Counted from the stretch's first letter, positions 1-7,747 are shown. The stretch: DNA of 23,405 nucleotides from UBA5109 sp038148755 (GCA_038148755.1 JAYQWA010000024.1:1-23405), one strand, 5' to 3'. Notes: generated from the sequence alone by a model not told the origin. Translations and numbers: made by a program.

Positions 1-2
1 AC

Positions 3-203
3 TCGCGCTGGGACATTAAAAATTTTGATGTTAAAAATTTATCCGCTGAACTGGCACTTGTTAGTTATTGGGCAAAAATGTCAGCCCCCGTGGTGTCAGG
101 GTCCAAAGGAACTTTGCATAGCTCACTCTGGAAAAGGTGTCAGGAAAAAAGATGGCAAATGGTCTTCCATCAGGCGACTAAAATTTGCTCAGCTACAAAT
201 TAA
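3..203 (+). CDS. 3' end of a DUF4440/SnoaL-like (NTF2-fold) protein, 5' truncated by window edge
   Basis: The third forward frame is open from the window's left edge to a TAA at 201-203, giving about 66 residues with no start inside the window. The residues near the end read HSSLWKRCQEKRWQMVFHQ, which fits the C-terminal strands of DUF4440/SnoaL-like NTF2-fold proteins (typically HSSxW...W.M.FHQ.T). This frame fits a protein far better than the overlapping frame that opens at 25, which has no family resemblance. These small cone-shaped domains bind small ligands or act as enzymes; no specific function can be given from the tail alone. The gene converges on pit and their stop codons overlap in one TTAA (200-203). 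Family assignment rests on a short motif, so it is moderate. Confidence 0.68.
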   Translation, partial: SRWDIKNFDVKNLSAELALVSYWAKMSAPVVSGSKGTLHSSLWKRCQEKRWQMVFHQATKICSATN

Positions 204-1471
204 CTAGTGCCGAAAATAAATTTTAAAATATAAAAGAAAACAATCGCCAGAACTGCACCAACCGGTAAAGTCACAACCCAAGAAATTAAAATTCGTTTGA
301 GGATTTCAAGGTCGATAGCTTCGCTGCCTGCTCTGGCAAGACCGACGCCGAGCACCGCTCCCACGAGGGTATGCGTTGTTGAAATTGGAATGCCTGTTGC
401 TGATGCTATGACCACTGTAGTTGCAGCGGATAACTCTGCTGAAAATCCCAGCGTAGGTGTCAGGTGAGTAATTTTTTTACCAATGGTGGCCATTACCTTA
501 TGACCATACATCATCAGCCCGGCAACTATGCCAATACCGCCGAGAAAAAGAATCCAGATCGGCATGGCAGACTCCTGAGCAACTGCACCTGAACGCACAA
601 TAGCATTCACAGCCGCTAGAGGTCCGATTGCATTGGCAACGTCATTAGAACCATGTGCAAATGCCATACTACAAGCGGTAAAAATCATTAAGGTGGCGAA
701 TACTTTTTCCACCCGGTTTAAATGAAGATGATGATCTTCATCTATATGAGGCTCAGTTTTAGCTTGCATATAGATACCTATTACCATTACAGCTAGGCCA
801 ATAACAACTGAAGCGAGGGTGGATTCCAAAAAACTGGTATCAAGGCCGATATGAGTCAAACCTTTTAGAAAGGTCACCATGGAAATCATGAAACCAACCA
901 AGAACATGTAGATGGGGATATATCGCCTGGCATTGTGTAAGGGTTTATCTGTATTCAGGATTAATATATGTACAGAACGGTAGATTATGAATGCCAGAGT
1001 CGCCGCTATTACCGGAGAGCTCACCCAGCTCATCACGATGGTTACAACTTTCATCCAACTGACTGAATTAGCGCCGACACCGACGGTGGCGAAACCTACA
1101 ATTGCGCCAACAATTGAATGCGTGGTGGAAACTGGCCATCCTTTCATTGAGGCAATCAATAACCATACGGCAGCAGCCAGTAGTGCTGCTATCATGCCAT
1201 AGATGAGTAATTCTGGAGTTCCTGTTAGTAAGGCTGGATCAACAATGCCTCTGCGAATGGTTGAAGTTACTTGACCACCGGCCAAAAAGGCACCGGAAAA
1301 TTCAAAAATTGCTGCAATGATAATGGCCTGTTTTAGAGTAATAGCGCCTGATCCTACTGAAGTGCCCATGGCATTGGCGACATCGTTTGCGCCAATTCCC
1401 CAGGCCATAAAGAATCCAAACAGTATAGCCAAGGTTAATAAGATAATGCCGTATTCGCCAAGAATATCCAT
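200..1471 (-). CDS. pit: Low-affinity inorganic phosphate transporter, PiT family
   Basis: A 423-residue inner-membrane permease of the PiT family, which imports phosphate (usually as a metal-phosphate complex) using the proton gradient, or sodium in some members. Both family repeats are complete: GANDVANA at residues 27-34 with PVSTTHS at 113-119, and GSNDVANA at 274-281 with PISTTHT at 362-368. A hydrophilic loop rich in His/Asp/Glu (about 238-252) separates the halves. Length suits the shorter bacterial PiT type (E. coli PitA is about 500). The DUF47/PhoU-like partner that often precedes this type is not beside it; upstream is a 240-bp gap (1472-1711), then a divergent helicase. I found no paired PhoB repeats in that gap, so expression is probably independent of the adjacent Pho genes. 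No strong ribosome binding site precedes the ATG. Family call is secure; the ion coupled is not known. Confidence 0.93.
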   Translation of the reverse strand: MDILGEYGIILLTLAILFGFFMAWGIGANDVANAMGTSVGSGAITLKQAIIIAAIFEFSGAFLAGGQVTSTIRRGIVDPALLTGTPELLIYGMIAALLAAAVWLLIASMKGWPVSTTHSIVGAIVGFATVGVGANSVSWMKVVTIVMSWVSSPVIAATLAFIIYRSVHILILNTDKPLHNARRYIPIYMFLVGFMISMVTFLKGLTHIGLDTSFLESTLASVVIGLAVMVIGIYMQAKTEPHIDEDHHLHLNRVEKVFATLMIFTACSMAFAHGSNDVANAIGPLAAVNAIVRSGAVAQESAMPIWILFLGGIGIVAGLMMYGHKVMATIGKKITHLTPTLGFSAELSAATTVVIASATGIPISTTHTLVGAVLGVGLARAGSEAIDLEILKRILISWVVTLPVGAVLAIVFFYILKFIFGTS

Positions 1472-1711
1472 TGAGAGTTTCTATAAGTGAATAATAAGTA
1501 GGGTGGGGTTAAGGGATAACATATAATGCTGTCCTTGACTGATCTTTTACTAAATTGTTCCAATCATTATACATTTCACTAAGTCAGAATCTACGACAAG
1601 GACATAGTTATGGTGAAAATATTCATAATAGTATTTCAAGTGGATTATGGTTGTAGTTGATAGTGATATACATGAGATATAATTACTTTATCAAATTATT
1701 TTTTTAATTTA

Positions 1712-3085
1712 TTGAATGAGATTTTTTTGCGAAAACTGGAACAAAAATTTTTAGAGCTTGAGTTAGACAAGCAGTTATTAAAAGCTTTAGCTAGGCTTGA
1801 ACTGGAATTCTGCACATCAGTACAGGCTGATGTATTGCCTGTTGCACTTGCCGGTAAGGATGTTCTTGTCAGTGCAGAGACGGGAAGTGGGAAAACAATA
1901 GCCTATTTATTGCCAGTGCTGCAAAAAATTATTCGACAGCCTTCTCCTGATACAGCTACACGATGTTTAATCTTGGTCCCAACCCGGGAACTCGCTGAAC
2001 AAATTGAAACTGCTTGCAAAGCACTTTGCCGGTTTACTCAAATTAGCAGCTTAAGCCTGATTGGCGGCCTTTCATTTAAAGAGCAAAAAGCTGAAATCAG
2101 AAAAAATCCTGAAATTCTGATAGCAACCCCGGGACGCATACTTGAGCATCTGAATAAATCATCTGTTGATTTAAGTGACCTGGAATTTTTAGTGCTTGAT
2201 GAGGCTGATCGAATGCTGGATTTGGGCTTGCGTGAAGATGTGCTGAAAATATGCCAGACCTGCAATTCAAAAAGACAGACTTTTTTACTGTCAGCAAGCC
2301 TGCAACAAGGTGCTCAAGAAAAAAGTATGGAAGACATTGCAACAGAAATTCTGCATGAAGCTGTTTACATAACAGATGGGAAATACAGGCAATCTAAAAA
2401 TAATATTCTGCAAAAAGTTGTTTTGGCTGATTCTGTCGAGCATAAAAAACTTTTGCTCACAAAAATTTTACAAGGTGAGCGCTACCAAAAGGGTTTAATT
2501 TTTACTAATACCAGAGAACAGGCCATGCAACTGAATGGCTTTTTACAATACAAGAAAATTAATACCATCTATTTGCACGGGGAATTAAGTCAGGAAGACA
2601 GGAAAAATATTATGCAGCAATTCCGGCAGGGAAAAATTAATACCCTGGTTGCCACGGATTTAGCAGGCAGGGGGCTGGATATTCAGGATCTTGATCTGGT
2701 AATTAACTTTGACATGGCACGTTCTGCCGATGATTACCTGCACAGGATTGGCAGAACTGGGCGGGCGGGGGAGGCAGGAACAGCTATCTCGCTTGTTAAT
2801 GCCAATGACTGGAATCTCAGCCAAAGCATAGCCAGGTATTTAAATACAGAGTTCGAGTTATTTACGATTAAAGGTTTAGAGGCCAGATTTACAGGAAAGA
2901 TTGTTAAAAAACCGAAGAAAAAAAATAACACTAAAAGTAAAGCCGATAAAGCCAAGCCCCCTCTTAAGGTCAAGCAAAGACAGCGCAATAGAAAAAATAT
3001 TGGTAAACGCAGGAAGCCGACTAATGAGACAAACCCCAAAACAGGAGATGATGGTTTATCACCACTAAAAAGAAAGGGAACTTAA
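1712..3085 (+). CDS. DEAD-box ATP-dependent RNA helicase
   Basis: A 457-residue cytoplasmic DEAD-box protein expected to unwind short RNA duplexes, for example in ribosome assembly or mRNA decay. Motifs in order: Q-motif region about 30-40, I AETGSGKT 55-62, Ia PTRELAEQ 90-97, Ib TPGR 139-142, II DEAD 163-166, III SAS 194-196 (usually SAT), IV LIFTN 262-266, V ATDLAGRG 314-321, VI HRIGRTGR 344-351. From about residue 397 a Lys/Arg-rich, low-complexity tail follows, as in several bacterial DEAD proteins that use basic tails to hold RNA. The start is uncertain: the frame opens with TTG at 1712 in an A/T-rich stretch without a Shine-Dalgarno, and another TTG lies at 1727; the first ATG-coded Met is deep in the protein. 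It resembles the SrmB/RhlE group in layout, but I cannot choose a subfamily. Confidence 0.9.
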   Translation: MNEIFLRKLEQKFLELELDKQLLKALARLELEFCTSVQADVLPVALAGKDVLVSAETGSGKTIAYLLPVLQKIIRQPSPDTATRCLILVPTRELAEQIETACKALCRFTQISSLSLIGGLSFKEQKAEIRKNPEILIATPGRILEHLNKSSVDLSDLEFLVLDEADRMLDLGLREDVLKICQTCNSKRQTFLLSASLQQGAQEKSMEDIATEILHEAVYITDGKYRQSKNNILQKVVLADSVEHKKLLLTKILQGERYQKGLIFTNTREQAMQLNGFLQYKKINTIYLHGELSQEDRKNIMQQFRQGKINTLVATDLAGRGLDIQDLDLVINFDMARSADDYLHRIGRTGRAGEAGTAISLVNANDWNLSQSIARYLNTEFELFTIKGLEARFTGKIVKKPKKKNNTKSKADKAKPPLKVKQRQRNRKNIGKRRKPTNETNPKTGDDGLSPLKRKGT

Positions 3086-3160
3086 GTTTTTCGTGATATG
3101 ATTTCGCCATACCGCGATCAATTTTATAACTAGTTGAGATACAACGATATTTAGGAAAGT

Positions 3161-3376
3161 ATGGCTTTAAAGCTTTTCAAGCCAGCAGACGGAAGCAGGG
3201 TAGTACTGGGTAAACTAAAAGCACTTTCAGATTGTCAGCTCTTGAGAATTCCGAAAGATAAAATTGACCAGTTGATACAGGATGTTCCACAATTTTCTTA
3301 TCTGATTAGAAAATATCGCCTAGATACTGATGCCCCGGAGATCAATTGGTTATGTGGATCTGTAGAAATTCATTAA
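3161..3376 (+). CDS. Small protein resembling the C-terminal part of a cyclic-nucleotide-binding domain
   Basis: A 71-residue reading frame with a good ribosome binding site (AGGA a few bases before the ATG), which argues it is translated. Residues about 20-50 (KALSDCQLLRIPKDKIDQL, then a helix ending in P-Q-F) look like the last strand and following helix of a CAP-type cyclic-nucleotide-binding domain, where the pattern is A-x-S-x-C-x-L-L-x-I-x-K-x-x-F. The phosphate-binding cassette that normally precedes this is absent, so nucleotide binding is not expected. No signal peptide or membrane segment. It sits between the helicase gene and phoB. An extended -10 (TG-A-TATGAT, 3094-3102) could be its promoter. 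It may be a remnant of a longer regulator or a genuine small partner protein; no function is assigned. Confidence 0.55.
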   Translation: MALKLFKPADGSRVVLGKLKALSDCQLLRIPKDKIDQLIQDVPQFSYLIRKYRLDTDAPEINWLCGSVEIH

Positions 3377-3383
3377 CCTGTCT

Positions 3384-3431
3384 CTTTACATTTTCTTAAC
3401 AGCAATATGTTAGCTTCACTCGTATTATAAT
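3384..3431 (+). promoter_or_regulatory. Putative PhoB box and promoter of phoBR
   Basis: Two 7-bp direct repeats at 11-bp spacing, CTTTACA (3384-3390) and CTTAACA (3395-3401), have the geometry of a PhoB box (7-bp repeats with 4-bp A/T spacers). A perfect -10, TATAAT, lies at 3426-3431 without a matching -35, 30 bp before the phoB ATG; a weaker -10 (TAGCTT, 3411-3416) sits at the standard distance from the box. The layout suggests autoregulation of phoBR by phosphorylated PhoB, as in E. coli; which -10 is used is unclear. Confidence 0.62.
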
Positions 3432-3460
3432 TTCTTATCAGGGTAGCGAGAGTTAACAAC

Positions 3461-4150
3461 ATGGCTAGGAATAAAATTGTCATCATTGAGGATGAACCCG
3501 ATATACTGGAAGTTCTCAGTTACAATTTAAAAAGAGAAGGTTTTATTGTTTTAGCTGCATTTGATGGCAATGCAGGTCTCTCTCTGGTTAAAAAAGAAAA
3601 ACCTGATCTGGTGCTTCTGGACCTCATGTTACCAGGCAAAGATGGTATTGATATTTGCGCAAGTATTAAAAATGATACTGACCTGATTAATACATTGGTT
3701 ATTATGGTTACTGCCAAAGGCGAAGAGAGTGATGTCGTCCTTGGGCTTGGGGTAGGTGCTGATGACTATGTATCCAAACCATTTAGCCCCAAAGAACTGG
3801 TTGCCAGAGTTAAAGCAGTGTTGAGAAGGGGAACCTTGCTGGACATCAATCCCGAGAAAGAAAAAATAGAATGTGGCGATCTCATTATTGATGCCGATAA
3901 ACATAAAGTGTTAGTAAAAGGACAGGAAATAAAACTTACTGCGACAGAGTTCAGAATTTTGCATTATCTGGCTAGCAATTTGGGACGTGTGTTTTCTCGA
4001 GAACAGTTGCTTAATAAAGCATTGGGAGATGCTACGATTGTCGTTGACAGAAATGTTGATGTGCATATAAGGGGAATTCGGAAAAAACTCGGAATGCAAG
4101 TTCCTGTTATTGAAACCATTCGAGGAGTTGGATATCGTTTCAAAGAATAA
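3461..4150 (+). CDS. phoB: Phosphate-regulon response regulator PhoB
   Basis: A 229-residue OmpR/PhoB-type response regulator. The receiver domain (about 5-120) has the acidic pocket E10/D11, the phosphoacceptor D54 in LVLLDLMLPGKDG, the switch T84 and the invariant K106 in SKPF. The winged-helix domain (about 130-229) ends in a recognition helix region with DVHIRGIRKKLG and the closing ETIRGVGYRF typical of PhoB. Once phosphorylated by PhoR it should bind the tandem CTTWANA-like repeats seen at four places in this window and recruit sigma70 RNA polymerase. It is 12 bp upstream of phoR and preceded by its own putative Pho box. The neighbouring pst-phoU genes make PhoB, rather than another OmpR-family member, a firm call. 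Confidence 0.95.
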   Translation: MARNKIVIIEDEPDILEVLSYNLKREGFIVLAAFDGNAGLSLVKKEKPDLVLLDLMLPGKDGIDICASIKNDTDLINTLVIMVTAKGEESDVVLGLGVGADDYVSKPFSPKELVARVKAVLRRGTLLDINPEKEKIECGDLIIDADKHKVLVKGQEIKLTATEFRILHYLASNLGRVFSREQLLNKALGDATIVVDRNVDVHIRGIRKKLGMQVPVIETIRGVGYRFKE

Positions 4151-4162
4151 AAGAATAGCTTT

Positions 4163-5986
4163 ATGCCAATAAACACAACCTTTTTTTTTCGAGTTTTTCT
4201 CAGTTATTCCAGTCTGTTTATTGCTGTCATATATTTTTTTAGCATAATCCTGTCAAACAGATTTATAGCCATCGAAGAGCTTAGGGTAGAAAATGAGCTT
4301 GTTGCCCAGACAGAAACACTGGCAGAAAGATCAAGGCCATTTCTGCAGTTATCAGACAGCGAACAATTATCTACTTTAGTTCAGATTTTTTCCCAGACTA
4401 CCAATAACCGGTTTACGGTAATTGATTCACAAGGTGTTGTACTCGCCGATTCTCATGAAAATCCGAGGCAAATGCCAAACCATCTGCAACGCCCGGAAGT
4501 GCAGAGGGCTATAAGCAGTGGTAGTGGACAGATCTCCAGGTTTAGTCAAACAGTTGCTGAAGACCTTATATATTATGCTTTGCCTATTTATGAGGAAGAG
4601 ATACTGACAGGCTTCGTTCGTTCCGCTTATTTTATGGATGCCATAGAAAGTCAATTAATGTTAGAGCAGAAAGAAATTTCCCGGTTGGCTTTTACATCAG
4701 CTATTTTGGGTATTTTTCTAATTGCTTTGTTTGCTTTATTGCAAGCCAGATCAGTTGAAAAGCTGGCATTAATTGCGGCTGATATTTCTGACGGAAATTT
4801 TAAAGGGAGAGTGCCGGAAAATAATGGCTTGGGCCTGAAGAAACTGGCGAAAGTCATTAATCAGTTAGCCAGAAACTCAGCTGCAAATATTTCAGATATC
4901 ACGGCGGACAGAAACCGTCTGGCAACTATTTTTGCGGGGATGGTGGAAGGCGTGATTGATGTTGATCAAAATCAGAAAATACTTCATATCAATGAGGCAG
5001 CTTCAAATTTGCTGGGCGTTAATATTTCAAAGAGTACGGGCAAAACTATCTGGCAGGAAATCAGGCAGAACGAAATTGTCCAGGCACTTGACCAGGCCAT
5101 AAAATCTCAAGCAGTTGTTAAGACTCAAATAAAGTTATTTTCTTCAGACTCAGATAATAATGAAGAATCTATTGTTGATATTTATGCCGCATCATTAAGT
5201 GATGATTCCGGGCAGCCAATTGGAGCCGTTGTTGTACTGCATGATATTAGTGAATTAAAGAGTCTGGAAAGAATACGCACTGATTTTGTTGCCAATGCTT
5301 CGCATGAATTAAAAACACCTATAACTGCAATCAGAGGGCTGTCTGAAAGTGTTATAGATGATAAAGATATTGACTCTGAAACCCTGATGCATTTTATCAG
5401 TCGTATACATTCCCAGAGTATCCGTTTATCACAACTTGTCGGTGATCTGATGGCCTTATCCCGACTTGAAGTTGATTTTGAGAAAAAGCAGTTTTCTGTC
5501 ATTAACATGAATTTGTTAGTTAAAAACTCAGTAAAACTGGCTGAAGTGGCGATTGAACAGAAAAAACAGCAACTAGTGCTTAATCTAGGTAAAGAGACTA
5601 TTTATGTTAATGGCGACAGGCAAAATCTCAGTCAGTTGATCGATAATTTGATAGACAACGCTATTAAATATACCCCTGAAAATGGCCAGGTCAGTGTCAA
5701 TTTGAGTGTGGAAAATAATACGACAATGCTGCTTGAAGTGAGCGATACAGGTATCGGTATAAGCCCTCAGTTTCAGCAACGAGTATTTGAGCGCTTCTAC
5801 CGAGTAGATAAAGCGAGATCAAGAAGTCTGGGAGGAACCGGACTGGGTCTTGCGATAGTAAAAAATATTGCTGAGAAACATTCCGGCAGCATACAACTTA
5901 AAAGTCAGCCAGGTAGAGGATCAACTTTTAGCTACCGTATGCCAATAACTAATGAAGTTGATTTGGATAATCCTTTAGTCAACTAA
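4163..5986 (+). CDS. phoR: Phosphate-regulon sensor histidine kinase PhoR (long form with extracytoplasmic domain)
   Basis: A 607-residue membrane histidine kinase that should phosphorylate PhoB under phosphate limitation. Order: TM1 about 8-30, an extracytoplasmic region about 31-174, TM2 about 175-195, a HAMP-like linker about 195-250, a PAS domain about 252-362, the dimerisation domain with phosphoacceptor H381 in ASHELKTP, then the ATPase with N box DNLIDNAIKYTP (494-505), G1 DTGIGI (528-533), F box FERFYR (542-547) and G2 GTGLGL (558-563). E. coli PhoR is about 431 residues and lacks a sizeable periplasmic domain; this layout is nearer to Bacillus PhoR. It is 12 bp downstream of phoB, surely cotranscribed. 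No strong ribosome binding site is visible. The partner is inferred from position; what the outer domain senses is unknown. Confidence 0.92.
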   Translation: MPINTTFFFRVFLSYSSLFIAVIYFFSIILSNRFIAIEELRVENELVAQTETLAERSRPFLQLSDSEQLSTLVQIFSQTTNNRFTVIDSQGVVLADSHENPRQMPNHLQRPEVQRAISSGSGQISRFSQTVAEDLIYYALPIYEEEILTGFVRSAYFMDAIESQLMLEQKEISRLAFTSAILGIFLIALFALLQARSVEKLALIAADISDGNFKGRVPENNGLGLKKLAKVINQLARNSAANISDITADRNRLATIFAGMVEGVIDVDQNQKILHINEAASNLLGVNISKSTGKTIWQEIRQNEIVQALDQAIKSQAVVKTQIKLFSSDSDNNEESIVDIYAASLSDDSGQPIGAVVVLHDISELKSLERIRTDFVANASHELKTPITAIRGLSESVIDDKDIDSETLMHFISRIHSQSIRLSQLVGDLMALSRLEVDFEKKQFSVINMNLLVKNSVKLAEVAIEQKKQQLVLNLGKETIYVNGDRQNLSQLIDNLIDNAIKYTPENGQVSVNLSVENNTTMLLEVSDTGIGISPQFQQRVFERFYRVDKARSRSLGGTGLGLAIVKNIAEKHSGSIQLKSQPGRGSTFSYRMPITNEVDLDNPLVN

Positions 5987-6073
5987 CACCTTCCGAACTA
6001 TTTAATATTTCTACCTTGTTCACTGTTTTCAGTTTATTAAGATTTGCTGCTTTTGGGTGCGTATTAAGAAAAA

Positions 6074-6147
6074 CTTAATAATATCTTTACCTTGTCTTAA
6101 AACCTTAACACCATCTTAATCTTATCTTAACAAACCTTTGGAAGAAT
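6074..6147 (+). promoter_or_regulatory. Putative multi-site PhoB-dependent promoter of the phosphate porin gene
   Basis: Six direct 7-bp repeats of CTTWANN form two sets in 11-bp register: 6074-6080, 6085-6091, 6096-6102 and, after a 3-bp shift, 6104-6110, 6115-6121, 6126-6132. The last (CTTAACA) ends 9 bp before a -10-like AAGAAT at 6142-6147, and no -35 is recognisable, as expected when PhoB boxes replace it. A start near 6154 would give a leader of about 40 nt. Two further copies in inverted orientation (TATTAAG) lie upstream at 6035-6041 and 6062-6068. Confidence 0.72.
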
Positions 6148-6152
6148 GCCGC
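6126..6152 (+). repeat. 27-bp block shared with the pstS promoter (copy 1)
   Basis: This block is identical to 7670-7696 at 26 of 27 positions and covers the promoter-proximal Pho repeat, the spacer, the AAGAAT -10 and a GC-rich discriminator (GCCGC). TCTGGC follows at almost the same distance in both copies (6162-6167 and 7707-7712). Confidence 0.85.
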
Positions 6153-6194
6153 CAATCTTCTTCTGGCTATCAAAAAATTATGGGGTTCCAACCA

Positions 6195-7622
6195 ATGAAA
6201 CGAAATACCAAACTCAAGTACTTCGTACTGGCAGCGGCATTGACTCAGACAGCAACTCTTGCAAACGCTGCAGATCAGGAATTGCTGGATATATTGCTTC
6301 AAAATGGTGCTATAACCCAGGAGCAATACGATAGTCTGATAGAGCGAGAATCAATCAATAGCGAAGATATTTTGAGTCAGCCGCAACCTTTAGTTGAAGA
6401 GCGTGTGATTGAGGAAGTTGTTGCTGCTGAGGTTGCTGAGCAGCTGGAAAATGAGTTTCCGGTGGTTGCAAGCCGCTCCAGCAGTGGTTTTCGACTGGAA
6501 ACTCGCGATGGTAACTGGCAGACCAATCTGCAATGGCGGGCGCAAATGCGCTTTACAACACCTTACCGCTCTGATCCCAGACAGCTTTCTAGTTTTAATG
6601 CAGATGAGCAATCAAACTTTGAAGCACGCCGTTTGCGTATGAAGATCGGCGGACATGGGTTACAGCCCTGGATTCAGTATTACTTCGAAGTGGACCTGCA
6701 GCCTTCCAGAGATGTGGATGATAGCAGCTCTTCATCAAGTGCCAGAGTGATCGATTATCGTATAGATCTAGCTAAGTGGGACTGGGGCGGTATTCGTATC
6801 GGGCAGTGGAAAGTCGATCTTAACCGCGAGCGAGTGGACTCTTCAGGTCGACAGCAATTTGTCGAGCGTTCAATCGCCAATAGAGTATTTACAATGGATC
6901 GCCAGTTGGGTGTACAGATCAGAGGTCATCTGTTCCAGGATACACCAGCTGATATGCGTTATTACGCAGGCGTTTTTAATGGAGAAGGCCGTTCGGTAAA
7001 CAATACCGATAACGACCTATTATATATGGCCAGATTGCAATGGAATTTTATGGGCAGAGACCTGTCTTGGCGACAAACCGATGTTGAATATACGGAGCAG
7101 CCAACAGGCAGTTTTGCAGTGGCAGGATTTACTAATACTGGTAGCTGTACTCGCTGGTCTTCTTCGGGTTGTGGTAACCTTGATGGCTTCGACTCTCCAG
7201 CGACGGCAACACCTGGTCAGTTCGACATTGAACAGGTTGTGCAGGAATTTGCATTCAAGTACAGAGGTTTCTCGGTTCAGCAGGAATTTCATAGAAAAGT
7301 CATTAAAGATCGATCTGACAATAGTAGACACGAGCTGACAGGTGGTTACGCCCAGGCCGGATACTTTTTTCATAACCTCTTTCCGTCAGTTCCAGAAGAT
7401 CTTGAGTTAGCTATGCGCTATGCCTTTGTTGATGAGCCGAATGCGACTAACAGGCTCTTTGAAAATGAACGCAGAGAATTTACGCTTGGTGCAAACTGGT
7501 TTATCAATGGCCACGACAGCAAAGTGACGCTGGACTTTTCCCGTTTAAGCATAGATGACGGTCTTTTACTGATGGATGGCTCAGATAGCCGCATGCGTTT
7601 GCAATGGGACGTCCAGTTTTAA
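6195..7622 (+). CDS. Phosphate-selective porin, OprO/OprP family
   Basis: An outer-membrane porin of 475 residues from the ATG at 6195, expected to let phosphate or polyphosphate pass. A signal peptide (cleavage after ANA, about residue 25) is followed by ELLDILLQNGAITQEQYDSL, the N-terminal helix common to OprO/P-like porins, then an acidic, probably coiled-coil stretch rich in V/E, and a beta-rich barrel that ends in aromatic F as outer-membrane barrels do. A longer frame opens with TTG at 6138 and another ATG at 6180, but 6138 lies inside the predicted promoter and 6195 has GGGG at workable distance and gives the cleaner signal peptide. Placement between phoR and pstS under a multi-copy Pho box supports the phosphate role; selectivity itself cannot be read from sequence. 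Confidence 0.87.
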   Translation: MKRNTKLKYFVLAAALTQTATLANAADQELLDILLQNGAITQEQYDSLIERESINSEDILSQPQPLVEERVIEEVVAAEVAEQLENEFPVVASRSSSGFRLETRDGNWQTNLQWRAQMRFTTPYRSDPRQLSSFNADEQSNFEARRLRMKIGGHGLQPWIQYYFEVDLQPSRDVDDSSSSSSARVIDYRIDLAKWDWGGIRIGQWKVDLNRERVDSSGRQQFVERSIANRVFTMDRQLGVQIRGHLFQDTPADMRYYAGVFNGEGRSVNNTDNDLLYMARLQWNFMGRDLSWRQTDVEYTEQPTGSFAVAGFTNTGSCTRWSSSGCGNLDGFDSPATATPGQFDIEQVVQEFAFKYRGFSVQQEFHRKVIKDRSDNSRHELTGGYAQAGYFFHNLFPSVPEDLELAMRYAFVDEPNATNRLFENERREFTLGANWFINGHDSKVTLDFSRLSIDDGLLLMDGSDSRMRLQWDVQF

Positions 7623-7645
7623 CGTATTCTTCATAACCGAATGCG
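7623..7645. terminator. Possible weak hairpin after the porin gene
   Basis: CGTATTC (7623-7629) can pair with GAATGCG (7639-7645), including one G-U pair, across a 9-nt loop directly after the porin stop. No run of T follows, so it may only slow transcription or protect the porin mRNA end. Confidence 0.25.
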
Positions 7646-7658
7646 GTAAATTGAACAT

Positions 7659-7691
7659 CTTTATATGAGCTTAACAATCCTTTGGAAGAAT
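7659..7691 (+). promoter_or_regulatory. Putative PhoB box and promoter of pstS
   Basis: CTTTATA (7659-7665) and CTTAACA (7670-7676) are direct repeats at 11-bp spacing, the second ending 9 bp before AAGAAT (7686-7691), the same -10 and distance as at the porin gene. A start near 7698 leaves a 50-nt leader before the pstS ATG. Confidence 0.72.
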
Positions 7692-7696
7692 GCCGC
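7670..7696 (+). repeat. 27-bp block shared with the porin promoter (copy 2)
   Basis: Matches 6126-6152 with a single difference (T for A at the ninth base). The identity continues through the GC-rich discriminator, which is beyond what PhoB binding requires. Confidence 0.85.
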
Positions 7697-7747
7697 TAGA
7701 ATTTAGTCTGGCCACTTTTAATTAATTACAATTGCTGGGAGTAATCT

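Noticed and set aside
25..207. 60-residue forward frame from TTG 25/ATG 28
   Set aside because: Overlaps the better-supported DUF4440-like tail in another frame, has no family resemblance and no ribosome binding site.
1472..1711. PhoB box for pit
   Set aside because: Only a single CTTAACC (minus strand) occurs, with no partner at 11 bp; a TATAAT-like string near 1571 (minus) lacks a -35.
3079..3090. AACTTAAGTT followed by T as a terminator after the helicase gene
   Set aside because: It is a loopless palindrome of weak A/T pairs spanning the stop codon, so no stable hairpin is expected.
6074..6132. Short regular repeats as a CRISPR or other repeat array
   Set aside because: Units are 7 bp at 11-bp period just upstream of a Pho gene, which PhoB boxes explain.
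6138..6194. Longer porin N-terminus from TTG 6138 or ATG 6180
   Set aside because: 6138 lies within the predicted promoter, upstream of the expected transcript start; the extra residues spoil the signal peptide.
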